NCBI RefSeq assembly: GCF_007993815.1
Contig: NZ_VJWE01000011.1
Coordinates: 248,001-312,000, forward strand
Direction: 5' to 3'
Length of the DNA stretch: 64,000 nucleotides
Origin: Acidovorax delafieldii
Lineage (GTDB): Bacteria > Pseudomonadota > Gammaproteobacteria > Burkholderiales > Burkholderiaceae_C
Shown here: positions 47,094 to 55,577 of the stretch, piece after piece
Layout of the letters: each line of letters begins with the position of its first letter
How positions within the stretch are numbered: position 1 is the stretch's first letter
Made by a program: the position numbers and the translations under genes
Notes under the pieces: model-generated
What the model saw: only the letters and a program-made list of their open reading frames with translations
Databases searched by the model: none
Told to the model about the DNA's origin: nothing

Positions 47094-48833
47094 CTAGTTC
47101 TTCCGGGGGACCACCCAGGCGTGCTCGTTGATTCCGATCACGTTGAAGAAGATCGCCACCAGCCGCTGCAAGTTGTGGAACTGGATCACATGGCCGTGGC
47201 CCTGTTGCTCGGCCGCCCAGTTGAGCACGGAGCCTGCAGCCGCAAAGTCCACCCGGATCAGCTTGTCGCAGGCAATGGTCAGCGGCACGCCGGGCTTGAA
47301 GTGCGCCTCGAACGGCTGCAGCAGGGGCGTGGCATCGCCGTCGATATGGCCGCTGAGCTGTGCGACGGGTCCGGTCTCCAAGGGAGCGGGGACCGACGAC
47401 TCACCGAGATCGGACGCCATGAAGTCGCTGTCAGCGGCCAGAGGCGCAGAGCCCGAAGACACACCCTCGTTGTCCGAGTATCCGCAACGTGGCGACACCC
47501 AGGAGGGCGGAGAGACTTCGTAGGTCACGCAGTAGTCGAGCGCCACCAGTTCAAACTCGTCGGGCTTGCCCATGAGGCGCATGGCTGCCATGCGCAAACG
47601 CCACCACTCGGGGCTGTTCGAGCGGTCGCCCGACTGGGTCTTGGCATCGAGCAGGGCATGGAGCTTTTCAACCCCCGAAAACACGATCTGGACATCGCGG
47701 TCGGCCCAAAGGCTGAACTGGTCAGCCAACAGGGGCACTGCCGCCTCGTCAATCGAAGCAAGGCGTGACCAGGACAGCGTCCAGGGGGACGCCGCACGGG
47801 CCAGCGAGGCCTGCAGTGCGGCCACCGAAGAAACCGCCACGGTGGGCGGAGCGTTCCAGCTGAAATCACGGCGCATGGCGGCGGCAGGCTCGGCAGCGGG
47901 AGCCACTTCAACGGCCAGGCCCAGTTGCGCCGGGATGGAAAACCACAGCGGCGCCGAGCGGCCATATTGCGCGGCAAAGTCGATGGCCAGGGTGTCAAAA
48001 CGGTCGTGCTGCCCGGTGGCCCGGTAAAGGTCGAACAGCGTCATCCAGATTTCCAGCTGCTGCGCTGGATCGTCCTGCTGGTGCTGGGCCAGCACCTCCA
48101 GCAGGCCAGACTCGGCCCCTGCATGGTCACCATTGGCAAACCGGATGGCGGCTTCTTCAAGATCGGGTTCGTGCACGAATTCCTCCGGTTCGAATGCGGG
48201 CGCGGGCGCAGCCGTGGGAGCCGCAGGGCTGAAGGATGCTTCGACGTGTGGGGTGCTGCCGGGCAGCATGGTGGCGTCCGTGCCACCAAAGCGGCCAATG
48301 GCCATGCTGTCATCAGCGAACAGAGGCTGAACGGCGGGTTTGGTATCCAGCGGGGCAGACAGGCTCCCGGGCACCGTGGGCGCATAGGCACGGGCTTGCT
48401 CTTCCGCAGACGCCTCCGTGCTGGAATCCGGCATCACCCCTGGTTGGGTGGGTGCGTCGGCGCCCTGCTTGCTCTTCCACCACTGCTGGGACATCTGCGC
48501 TTCGATCTCGTCGATCTTCTTGAGCGTCACGGCCCGCTCGTCGGGCGATGCCATGCTGCTCTGGAAAAACGAGGGGCGCCCTGCGGCATCTTCCACCCGC
48601 TGCCCGTGCAAGACCTCGCGCTGGCGCAGCTTGCGCAGCTGATCGAACTCGCGGCGCCGCACAAAATCGTTGCGGCGCTTGCGCTCGATCATCTCCTTGA
48701 GCATCTGCTTGCTGTACTGGCTCTCCCGGTCGTCCTGGAGGGAGTCCAGCTCCGTCCAATTGACGGTCGGATTCTTCACGAACCGCACAACCTTCGATAG
48801 CAGGCCGCCAGGGGTCGATTCTTCCTTGCTCAT
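47094..48833 (-). CDS. TPR/STAS-like protein of unknown function
   Basis: 579 residues, not confidently named. The N terminus (about 35-115) is a charged, Arg/Lys/Glu-rich helical region that could be a coiled coil (KEMIERKRRNDFVRRREFDQ). A disordered Ala/Pro/Ser linker follows (125-220). Residues 225-292 look like a FimV-type TPR pair (EEAAIRFANGDHAGAESGLLE, EIWMTLFDLYRATGQHDRFD). Two STAS-like domains follow: about 330-395 (LSWSRLASIDEAAVPLLADQF) and 490-579 (LIRVDFAAAGSVLNWAAEQQ), separated by a linker. There is no signal peptide or membrane helix, so it is probably cytoplasmic. Domain calls are from pattern only. It sits between dksA and hslV on the same strand. Confidence 0.8.
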   Translation of the reverse strand: MSKEESTPGGLLSKVVRFVKNPTVNWTELDSLQDDRESQYSKQMLKEMIERKRRNDFVRRREFDQLRKLRQREVLHGQRVEDAAGRPSFFQSSMASPDERAVTLKKIDEIEAQMSQQWWKSKQGADAPTQPGVMPDSSTEASAEEQARAYAPTVPGSLSAPLDTKPAVQPLFADDSMAIGRFGGTDATMLPGSTPHVEASFSPAAPTAAPAPAFEPEEFVHEPDLEEAAIRFANGDHAGAESGLLEVLAQHQQDDPAQQLEIWMTLFDLYRATGQHDRFDTLAIDFAAQYGRSAPLWFSIPAQLGLAVEVAPAAEPAAAMRRDFSWNAPPTVAVSSVAALQASLARAASPWTLSWSRLASIDEAAVPLLADQFSLWADRDVQIVFSGVEKLHALLDAKTQSGDRSNSPEWWRLRMAAMRLMGKPDEFELVALDYCVTYEVSPPSWVSPRCGYSDNEGVSSGSAPLAADSDFMASDLGESSVPAPLETGPVAQLSGHIDGDATPLLQPFEAHFKPGVPLTIACDKLIRVDFAAAGSVLNWAAEQQGHGHVIQFHNLQRLVAIFFNVIGINEHAWVVPRKN

Positions 48834-48880
48834 GGCTCAGGGTGCAGAGTGCGCTCGTTGATCAACAGGCGGCTGCCTGC

Positions 48881-49678
48881 TCAATCCCCAAACATCTTCT
48901 GCTTGAGTTCGCGGCGTTGCTGCGCTTCGAGCGACAGCGTGGCGGTGGGACGTGCGATCAGGCGGCCCACACCAATGGGCTCACCGGTTTCGTCGCAGTA
49001 ACCGTAGTCACCTGCATCAATGCGGGCAATGGATTGTTCGATCTTCTTGAGCAACTTGCGCTCCCGGTCGCGGGTGCGCAACTCCAGTGCGTGCTCTTCT
49101 TCGATGGTGGCGCGGTCGGCCGGGTCGGGCACCACCACGGTGTCCTCACGCAGATGCTCAGTGGTTTCGCCGGCGCTGTTGTGGATGTCCTGCTTGAGCT
49201 GAACGAGCTTGAGGCGGAAGAACGCCATCTGCTTTTCGTTCATGTACTCGCTGTCGGGCATGGCCATGACTTCAGCGTCGGTCAGCTCGGCGACGGACTT
49301 GGTTTTCCAGTTGTTCGCCAGCTTGGGGTCTTTTTTGGCAGCCGTGTAAGTGGGCTGCGCTTGCGCGGTCGTGGGCATGGTGTGTTGATAACTGGCTTTG
49401 GCAGCTGTCGAAGCCACCGTCTGTGCCATGGATGGTACGGTCAATTGGGCCAATCGGGAAGAAGGCCGGGTTGTGCGCACGGGTACCTGCGAGCCCGCTT
49501 GCAGTGCGGGCGCCGGAGCGGGTGCCGCCACGGCCGGGGGCGCGACCACCTTGGGTGCCGCAGCAGCCTTGGTAGTGGCCTTCGCAGCAACTTTGGGTGC
49601 CGCTGGGGCGGCGGCGCTTTTCGCCGCGGCAGGGGGTGCCTTGGTGGCCCCCTTGGATTTGCTGGTGTCGGCTTTCAC
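48881..49678 (-). CDS. dksA: DksA-family RNA polymerase regulator with basic N-terminal extension
   Basis: 265 residues from a GTG start preceded by AGGAG. The C-terminal 125 residues are DksA: the coiled-coil tip D185-P-A-D188-R matches the acidic pair that acts in the RNA polymerase secondary channel with ppGpp. In the zinc-finger region only C228 remains (YGYCDETGEPIG); the other three cysteine positions are T231, S249 and A252, so zinc binding is unlikely. I believe this pattern is common in Burkholderiales. The first 115 residues are Ala/Lys/Pro-rich, resembling histone H1-like tails and able to bind nucleic acid. A COG0523 GTPase gene is next upstream. Confidence 0.88.
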   Translation of the reverse strand: MKADTSKSKGATKAPPAAAKSAAAPAAPKVAAKATTKAAAAPKVVAPPAVAAPAPAPALQAGSQVPVRTTRPSSRLAQLTVPSMAQTVASTAAKASYQHTMPTTAQAQPTYTAAKKDPKLANNWKTKSVAELTDAEVMAMPDSEYMNEKQMAFFRLKLVQLKQDIHNSAGETTEHLREDTVVVPDPADRATIEEEHALELRTRDRERKLLKKIEQSIARIDAGDYGYCDETGEPIGVGRLIARPTATLSLEAQQRRELKQKMFGD

Positions 49679-49875
49679 TTCCTGGTCTCCTCGCAGTACG
49701 GGCGGGCCCCAGCTGCATTCGCAGCCAAGGGCGTGTGGCAAGCCTTCCGGGGTCTAGAACCTGTTCACAGGTTCTTGCCGGGGCGCGATTGTATCGACCT
49801 GGGCTGACGCAAACGGAAACGTTGCAGATACAACACAAATCGGGCTCCATCGCCCCCTCGGAACCGGCGAACAGG

Positions 49876-50937
49876 TCAAACCAGGCTTTGCTCCAGCCCC
49901 TGCAGGAAGATGTCCTTGGGCAGGTCAATGCCAATAAAGACCATCTTGCTGGTACGCGCCTCGCCCTCGGCCCACTGGGGGCCCAGGTCGCTGCCCATGA
50001 GCTGGTGCACGCCCTGGAATATGACCTTGCGTTCAGTGCCCTTCATATTCAGCACCCCTTTGTAGCGCAGCATGCGCGGGCCGTAAATATTGACGATGGC
50101 GCCAAGGAAGTCTTCGAGCTTGGCCGGATCGAACGGGCGGTCCGATCGGTACACAAAACTCTTCACATCGTCATCGTGGTGATGGTGATGGCCATGGCCG
50201 TGCTCATGCTGGTGGGAGGGGTGGCTGCAGTGTTCGCCATGTTCGTGGTCATGGTCGTGGTGGTCATGCCCATCCCCTTCTTCCTTGAGGAAGTCCGGGT
50301 CGATGTCCAACTTGGCATTGAGGTTGAAGCCGCGCAGGTCCAGCACCTCCTTGAGCGGCACTTCGCCAAAATGCACGGCCTTGATGGGCGCGCGCGGGTT
50401 CATGTGCTTCAGGCGATGGATCAGCGCTTCGGTCTCGTCCTTGGACACCAGGTCGGTCTTGGACAGGAAGATCTGGTCCGCAAACCCCACCTGGCGGCGC
50501 GCCTCCTGCCGGTCGTTGAGCTGCTGTGGCGCATGCTTGGCGTCCACCAGCGTGATGATCGAGTCGATGAGGTAGGTTTCGGCGATCTCTTCGTCCATGA
50601 AGAAGGTCTGTGCGACGGGGCCCGGGTCGGCCACGCCGGTGGTCTCGATCACGATGCGGTCAAAGTCAAGCAAGCCCTTGCGCTTCTTGGCCGCCAGCAG
50701 TTGCAGCGTCTCGCGCAGGTCTTCGCGGATGGTGCAGCAGATGCAGCCATTGCTCATCTGTACGATCTGCTCCTTGGACTCGGTCACCAGGATGTCGTTG
50801 TCGATGTTTTCTTCGCCGAATTCGTTCTCGATCACGGCGATCTTCTGGCCATGGGCTTCGCTCAAGAGGCGCTTGAGCAACGTCGTTTTGCCCGAGCCCA
50901 GGAAGCCGGTGAGGATGGTGACGGGGATCAGTGCCAT
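49876..50937 (-). CDS. COG0523 (CobW/YjiA family) GTPase, histidine-rich
   Basis: 353-residue G3E GTPase, a family of metal chaperones. Walker A GFLGSGKT (11-18), the metal motif C65-I-C67-C68, switch region ETTGVADPGPV, NKXD-like SKTD. Residues 224-257 are a His/Asp run (about 18 His) able to hold zinc, nickel or cobalt. The C-terminal CobW_C domain is about 260-353. ATG at 50937 chosen because MALIPVTILTGFLGSGKTT is the family start. It lies beside a cysteine-poor DksA, a pairing known from zinc-limitation responses in other proteobacteria; no Zur box was seen. Confidence 0.93.
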   Translation of the reverse strand: MALIPVTILTGFLGSGKTTLLKRLLSEAHGQKIAVIENEFGEENIDNDILVTESKEQIVQMSNGCICCTIREDLRETLQLLAAKKRKGLLDFDRIVIETTGVADPGPVAQTFFMDEEIAETYLIDSIITLVDAKHAPQQLNDRQEARRQVGFADQIFLSKTDLVSKDETEALIHRLKHMNPRAPIKAVHFGEVPLKEVLDLRGFNLNAKLDIDPDFLKEEGDGHDHHDHDHEHGEHCSHPSHQHEHGHGHHHHHDDDVKSFVYRSDRPFDPAKLEDFLGAIVNIYGPRMLRYKGVLNMKGTERKVIFQGVHQLMGSDLGPQWAEGEARTSKMVFIGIDLPKDIFLQGLEQSLV

Positions 50938-51049
50938 AAATCTGTCTTTCAAGGGAATCAAATACTTGCGCTGCGCGGCGCAGTGCCCCACCCAGGGGCA
51001 TCTTTTTCAGTGTACCGAGGCTGTCAAGCCCCTGCTGGCACCGGAAAGC

Positions 51050-52285
51050 TCACCCCTTGCGCATCACCACCAGCCCCTTGAGGTACTCGCCCTCCGGAAA
51101 CTCCAGCGTCATCGGGTGGTCGGGCGCGCCGCCCAGGCGCTCCAGGATGTAGCCGTCCACCCCTGCATCCGCTCCGGCCGAGGCCACGATCTTGTGGAAC
51201 AGGTCGGCGCTGATGCCGCCCGAGCACGAGAAGGTGAACAGCACCCCGCCGGGCGACAGCAACTGCAGCGCCAGCCGGTTGATGTCCTTGTAGGCGCGCG
51301 CGGCCCGCTCGGCGTGGGCCGCCGTGGGGGCGAACTTGGGCGGGTCCAGGATGATGGCGTCAAAACGCTGGCCTTCCTTGAGGAACTGGCGCAGCGAGGC
51401 ATTCACGTCGGCATCGAGGAAGGTGGCCCGGTTCGGATCGAACCCGTTGAGCGCCACATGGGCGCGGGCGCGCTCCAGGGCCGGGCCCGAGGAATCGATG
51501 GAGGTCACGTGCCCGTCGGCCACGGTGCCCGCTGCACGCATACCCGCCAGTGCCGCCACGCTGAAGCCGCCGGTGTAGCAAAAGCAGTTGAGCACATGCT
51601 TGAAACCCAGGCGCTGGGTGTAGTCAGCAAACCGCTGGCGGCTGTCGCGCTGGTCCAGATAGAAGCCGGTCTTGTGGCCCTCAGCGATGTTGAGCGTCAG
51701 ACGCCACTGGTGTTCACGGATCGTGAGTTCGAGCGGCGGCCCCTCGCCATCACCTGCAGCACCCGTGGGCCCGCCGCGCAGCCAGCCGGTGGCGGGCTCC
51801 AAGCCCTCCAGCGAACGCACGCTGGCATCCGAGCGCTCGTAGAGCTTGGTCAGCCCCGTTTCGCGCAGCAGCGCATCGGCAATCACGCCCTTCCAGCGCT
51901 CGGTGCCCGCGCTGGTGAACTGCGCCACCAGCGTATCGCCATAGCGGTCCACGATGAGCCCCGGCAGACCGTCGGATTCGCCGTGCACCAGGCGCACGCC
52001 ATCACTTTGCACATCAAAACGGGCTCTGGCGATGATGGAACGTGCGCAAGCAGCTATAAAAAACGGAGCATCAATGCGCTGCGCCTCGTCAAAGCTCCAC
52101 ACCCGCGCGCGGATGCGCGAGCTGGGGCTGTACGCAGCCCAGGCCAGAAACTGGCCTTCGTGCGATTCCACGCGCACGGTCTCGCCGCTGTCGCCGCCGC
52201 CCTTGGCGATGGCCGATTCAAAGATCCAGGGATGGCGGCGCAACAGCGAGCGCTCTTTGCCCGCGCGGAGTCGAAGGGTTTTCAT
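51050..52285 (-). CDS. Class I SAM-dependent rRNA methyltransferase, RlmI type
   Basis: 411 residues, COG1092. A PUA domain (about 1-80) starts MKTLRLRAGKERSLLRRHPW. An EEHEE-like domain (about 85-190) and the Rossmann methyltransferase domain follow: FLDQRDSRQRF-like GHKTGFYLDQRDSR, VLNCFCYTGGFSVAAL, and the catalytic DPPKFAPT with TFSCSGGI. Members methylate cytosine C5 in 23S rRNA (RlmI, C1962); the exact target here is unproven. Residues about 70-83 (DAPFFIAACARS) are encoded by a dispersed repeat copy, in the PUA-to-catalytic linker. Confidence 0.9.
   Translation of the reverse strand: MKTLRLRAGKERSLLRRHPWIFESAIAKGGGDSGETVRVESHEGQFLAWAAYSPSSRIRARVWSFDEAQRIDAPFFIAACARSIIARARFDVQSDGVRLVHGESDGLPGLIVDRYGDTLVAQFTSAGTERWKGVIADALLRETGLTKLYERSDASVRSLEGLEPATGWLRGGPTGAAGDGEGPPLELTIREHQWRLTLNIAEGHKTGFYLDQRDSRQRFADYTQRLGFKHVLNCFCYTGGFSVAALAGMRAAGTVADGHVTSIDSSGPALERARAHVALNGFDPNRATFLDADVNASLRQFLKEGQRFDAIILDPPKFAPTAAHAERAARAYKDINRLALQLLSPGGVLFTFSCSGGISADLFHKIVASAGADAGVDGYILERLGGAPDHPMTLEFPEGEYLKGLVVMRKG
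52044..52073 (-). repeat. TGATAGCTG/AGCGCT repeat inside the RlmI-type gene
   Basis: GCGCAAGCAGCTATAAAAAA, then CGGAGCATCA. AGCAGCTATAAAAAAC-N-GAGCAT is identical to the intergenic copy at 46265-46313 apart from one base in 23. Only the half with TTTTTTATAGCTGCT is well preserved. Confidence 0.6.
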
Positions 52286-52444
52286 GACCCGGATTGTGCG
52301 TGCTGGCGGGCACGGGTGAGCCACCCGCCGATGGAAAACTGCGCGCAAAAGCTACCCACGCCCCTGGTCACACCCCCATCAGGCAGGCCCAGCCAGCCCT
52401 TCCCAGCCCGGCAGGAACGCAGCCGATCTGCCGCATTGAAATCG

Positions 52445-52479
52445 CATATTTGACAAATATGATTTTTAATCGATAGAAT
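52445..52479 (+). promoter_or_regulatory. Strong sigma-70 promoter of cheW with operator palindrome
   Basis: Consensus -35 TTGACA (52450-52455) and TAGAAT (52474-52479), 18 bp apart. The -35 is enclosed in the perfect inverted repeat CATATTT-GAC-AAATATG (52445-52461). The start would be near 52487, 27 bases before the cheW ATG. The palindrome suggests a repressor occupying the -35, of MarR or another winged-helix type; the identity is not seen. The AT-rich run after it stands out from the local GC content. Confidence 0.7.
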
Positions 52480-52513
52480 TGCTTAAATTATCATTTTTAT
52501 CACAAACACTCCG

Positions 52514-53041
52514 ATGACCACCTCTGCCACACGCCCCAGCATCACCCGCCTAGCCCCCGCGCCCGGCACGGCCCAGGCCGTGATGACCGACCTTCGCGAA
52601 TTTCTGGCCTTCAAGATAGGCAACGAGGAATACGGGGTGGACATCCTGCGCGTGCAGGAGATCCGGTCGTACGAGAAGCCCACCACCATCGCCAACGCGA
52701 CCGGTGAGCTTTTGGGCGTGATGAACCTGCGCGGCGTGATCGTGCCCATCCTCGACCTGCGCCTGAAGCTGGGCCAGACCGCTGTGCAGTACGACCACCT
52801 GAAGGTGGTGATCGTGCTGCACATCGGCCAGCGGACGGTGGGTGTGGTGGTGGACGGCGTGTCCGACGTGCTCACGCTGGAGCGCGAACAGCTGCGCCCC
52901 GTGCCCGCCCTGCGCGGCAACGTCAAGCCCGAACACCTGCTGGCCATCGGCTCGGTCGGCCCGCGCATGCTGATCCTGCTCGATATCGAGAAATTTCTTG
53001 CCAAATCGGTAGCGAGTGATACACCTGCCACCAGCCACTGA
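52514..53041 (+). CDS. cheW: Chemotaxis coupling protein CheW
   Basis: 175 residues, links chemoreceptors to CheA. Core EFLAFKIGNEEYGVDILRVQEI, GVMNLRGVIVPILDLRLKLG, GVVVDGVSDVLTL, and the conserved end MLILLDIEKFL. A 25-residue Thr/Pro/Ala N terminus precedes the fold. Cotranscribed with the chemoreceptor 32 bases downstream, so the pair may form a dedicated signalling unit. Confidence 0.96.
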   Translation: MTTSATRPSITRLAPAPGTAQAVMTDLREFLAFKIGNEEYGVDILRVQEIRSYEKPTTIANATGELLGVMNLRGVIVPILDLRLKLGQTAVQYDHLKVVIVLHIGQRTVGVVVDGVSDVLTLEREQLRPVPALRGNVKPEHLLAIGSVGPRMLILLDIEKFLAKSVASDTPATSH

Positions 53042-53073
53042 ACGGCTGCATCACCCACAAGGAACTGCTAATC

Positions 53074-54735
53074 ATGAACTTCAATGACCTGAAGATTTCT
53101 ACCCGCCTGTCTCTGCTGCTGGCCGTACTTTGCGTGCTGACCGTTGTGATCGGCAGCGCAGGCCTCACCGGCATGCAGCGCGCCAACGCGGGGCTCAATA
53201 CCGTGTACCAGGACCGCGTGGTGCCACTCAAACAGATCAAGCTGGTGTCAGACGCGTACGCCGTGAACGTAGTGGATACCGCACACAAGGTGCGCGACGG
53301 CGCGCTCACCCCGCAGCAAGGGTTGGATTCGATCGCCAGAGCCAAGAAGGACATCAGTGACAACTGGAACGCCTATCTGGCAACCGAGCTGGTGGCCGAC
53401 GAAGTGCGCCTGGCAGCCCAATTCAAAGAGCTGCAGCCCAAAGCCGATGGCGCCGTCCAAGCGCTGGAAAACCTGATCGGTAACAAGGATCTGCCGGGCC
53501 TGACCGACTATGCCGCACGAGAGATGTACCCCGCACTCGATCCGCTGCAAGACGTGCTCGGCGCTCTGGTGCAGGTGCAACTGGACACTGCGCGCAAGGA
53601 GTATGACCAAGCGGTCGAGTCCTATGCCCATACGCGATGGTTCGTGGCGCTGGCTATTGCCAGTGGTGTGCTATTCGCCCTGGGCTTTGGCTACCTTGTG
53701 ACCCGCAGCATCGTGGGCCAGTTGGGCACCGAGCCGGGCACTGCTGCCGCACTGGCGCGCAGCGTGGCGCACGGCGACCTGACCGTGGCCATTGACCTCA
53801 GGCCCGGCGACACCTCCAGCCTGATGGCGCAACTCAAGCGCATGCAGGACAGCCTTGCCACCATGGTAGCCATGGTGCGCCAGAGCTCCATCAACGTAGC
53901 CAGCGCTTCGGAACAAATCGCACAGGGCAACAACGACCTGTCTTCGCGCACCGAAGAGCAAGCCAGCGCGCTCGAAGAGACCGCCGCCTCCATGGAGCAG
54001 CTCAACGCCACTGTGCGCCAGAACGCCGAGAACTCCCGCCAGGCCAACCAGCTGGCCCAGACCGCCACCTCGATCGCAGTGCAGGGTGGCGAGGTGGTGG
54101 CTGACGTGGTGCGCACCATGAGGGACATCAACGACAGCAGCAACAAGATCTCCGAGATCATTGGCGTCATCGACTCCATCGCATTCCAGACCAATATCCT
54201 GGCTCTGAACGCGGCGGTGGAGGCCGCACGCGCTGGCGACCAGGGCCGGGGCTTTGCCGTGGTGGCCACCGAGGTGCGCGTGCTGGCGAGCCGCTCGGCC
54301 GAGGCCTCCCGCGAGATCAAGGGCCTGATCGGGACCAGTGTGGAGCGCGTGGAAGCCGGGTCGGCCCTGGTGGACCGCGCCGGTCAAACCATGAGTGAGG
54401 TCGTTGCCTCCATCCGCCGTGTCACCGACATCATGGGCGAGATCAGCGCCGCCAGCACCGAACAAAGCCAAGGAGTGGATCAGATCAACGAAGCGGTAAC
54501 GCAGATGGACCACGCCACCCAACAAAACGCCGCCCTGGTGGAAGAAATGGCCGCAGCCGCTGCCAGCCTGAACCAGCAGGCGGGCGAACTGGTCCAGTCG
54601 GTCGCCACCTTCAAGCTGCCTGATGGCCAGGACCAAGCCCAGGTCCCCGTGCAAGAGCCACGCGCTGTCGTGCAACACCGGCCGGTACGCCGCCCCCTGC
54701 TGGGTCACGCCCATCTGCCGATGGCGGCCGCCTGA
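53074..54735 (+). CDS. Methyl-accepting chemotaxis protein, 4HB type
   Basis: 553-residue chemoreceptor. TM1 (about 12-32), periplasmic four-helix bundle 4HB_MCP_1 (about 35-190) with LNTVYQDRVVPLKQIKLVSDAY, TM2 (about 191-212), HAMP (about 213-265), and a cytoplasmic hairpin with [27 protein letters not shown]. The C-terminal tail is Arg/Pro-rich and ends PMAAA, with no tethering pentapeptide. Good ribosome site AAGGAA. Cotranscribed with cheW. Confidence 0.95.
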   Translation: MNFNDLKISTRLSLLLAVLCVLTVVIGSAGLTGMQRANAGLNTVYQDRVVPLKQIKLVSDAYAVNVVDTAHKVRDGALTPQQGLDSIARAKKDISDNWNAYLATELVADEVRLAAQFKELQPKADGAVQALENLIGNKDLPGLTDYAAREMYPALDPLQDVLGALVQVQLDTARKEYDQAVESYAHTRWFVALAIASGVLFALGFGYLVTRSIVGQLGTEPGTAAALARSVAHGDLTVAIDLRPGDTSSLMAQLKRMQDSLATMVAMVRQSSINVASASEQIAQGNNDLSSRTEEQASALEETAASMEQLNATVRQNAENSRQANQLAQTATSIAVQGGEVVADVVRTMRDINDSSNKISEIIGVIDSIAFQTNILALNAAVEAARAGDQGRGFAVVATEVRVLASRSAEASREIKGLIGTSVERVEAGSALVDRAGQTMSEVVASIRRVTDIMGEISAASTEQSQGVDQINEAVTQMDHATQQNAALVEEMAAAAASLNQQAGELVQSVATFKLPDGQDQAQVPVQEPRAVVQHRPVRRPLLGHAHLPMAAA

Positions 54736-54782
54736 GCCGCGCGGCCAGGCGTGCCGGCCGCGCCCCTGATGAACTGGAGGGA

Positions 54783-55451
54783 CTACAGCGCCTTGCCAAA
54801 GCGCTCCAGGCGCGGCGCCCAGTGGCCCAGCACATCGGCCGACAGCAGCACGCGGTGCGCCTGCCCGATGAGCAGATGGCGTGGCACCAGGCCGATGTAG
54901 CGCGAGTCGGCACTGTTGTCCCGGTTGTCACCCAGCACCAGGTATTCGCCCTCGGGCACCTGCACCGGATCGAAGCTGCTGCGCGCAGTCACGCCCTGCA
55001 GCCACTGCACGCGGCGCTCATGCCCCAGCAGGCGCTCTGTCCAGCGCGTGGCCGTGAGCGTGTGGCCTGGCAGCACCGGCTCCTGCACAGAATCGGGCAT
55101 CTCGTATTCGGCCGCCTGGCCGTTGATGTAGAGCACCTCGTTGCGCATCTCAACCGTGTCTCCGGGCAAGGCCGCAATGCGCTTGATCAGGCGGGTGCCA
55201 TCCAGTGGAGAGGAGAAGGTGACCACATCGCCGCGCTGCGGATCATCAATGTGCGCCAGGATCATGTCCGTGAGCGGCAGCTTGAGGTCGTAGGCCAGGC
55301 GATTGACCAGCACCACGTCCCCCTCCAGCAGCGTGGGCCGCATCGAGCCCGAAGGGATGGGATTCCAGTCGGCCACTGCAGTGCGAAAAACGCCAAAGCA
55401 CAACAGCAACACGATGAACCACCGGTTCGATTGGATCCATTTCAGCAGCAT
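54783..55451 (-). CDS. lepB: Signal peptidase I
   Basis: 222-residue S26A serine protease removing signal peptides at the periplasmic face. One N-terminal membrane segment (about 10-26), catalytic S36 in IPSGSMRPTL, general base K90 in TRLIKRIAALPGD, and box E GDNRDNSADSR. Only one membrane segment is present, against two in the long housekeeping LepB, so this may be a second, accessory signal peptidase. The start at 55451 is the only one placing the helix at the N terminus. Confidence 0.9.
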   Translation of the reverse strand: MLLKWIQSNRWFIVLLLCFGVFRTAVADWNPIPSGSMRPTLLEGDVVLVNRLAYDLKLPLTDMILAHIDDPQRGDVVTFSSPLDGTRLIKRIAALPGDTVEMRNEVLYINGQAAEYEMPDSVQEPVLPGHTLTATRWTERLLGHERRVQWLQGVTARSSFDPVQVPEGEYLVLGDNRDNSADSRYIGLVPRHLLIGQAHRVLLSADVLGHWAPRLERFGKAL

Positions 55452-55519
55452 GAGGACAACTCCAGGGCGCTCCACAGCGGGCGCCACGTTGCTCGGAGGC
55501 GCCTGGTTGTCACTTGGTT

Positions 55520-55577
55520 CCGCCAGGCCAGCAGGCGCGCCGCCCTTTGGAGGGACGCCGCACGGCAACTCAGGGGG
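55520..55577 (-). repeat. GC-rich palindromic dispersed repeat at the xerC 3' end
   Basis: On the minus strand CCCCCTGAGTTGCCGTGCGG, CGTCCCTCCAAAGGGCGGCG, CGCCTGCTGGCCTGGCGG. Shares CCCCCTGAG and CTGGCCTGG with the copy in gspJ. The TGA of its opening CCCCCTGAG is the xerC stop codon. Confidence 0.6.

Noticed and set aside
49679..49875. Zur-type operator near dksA or the COG0523 gene
   Set aside because: No AT-rich GTTATA-like palindrome was found in either upstream region by eye.
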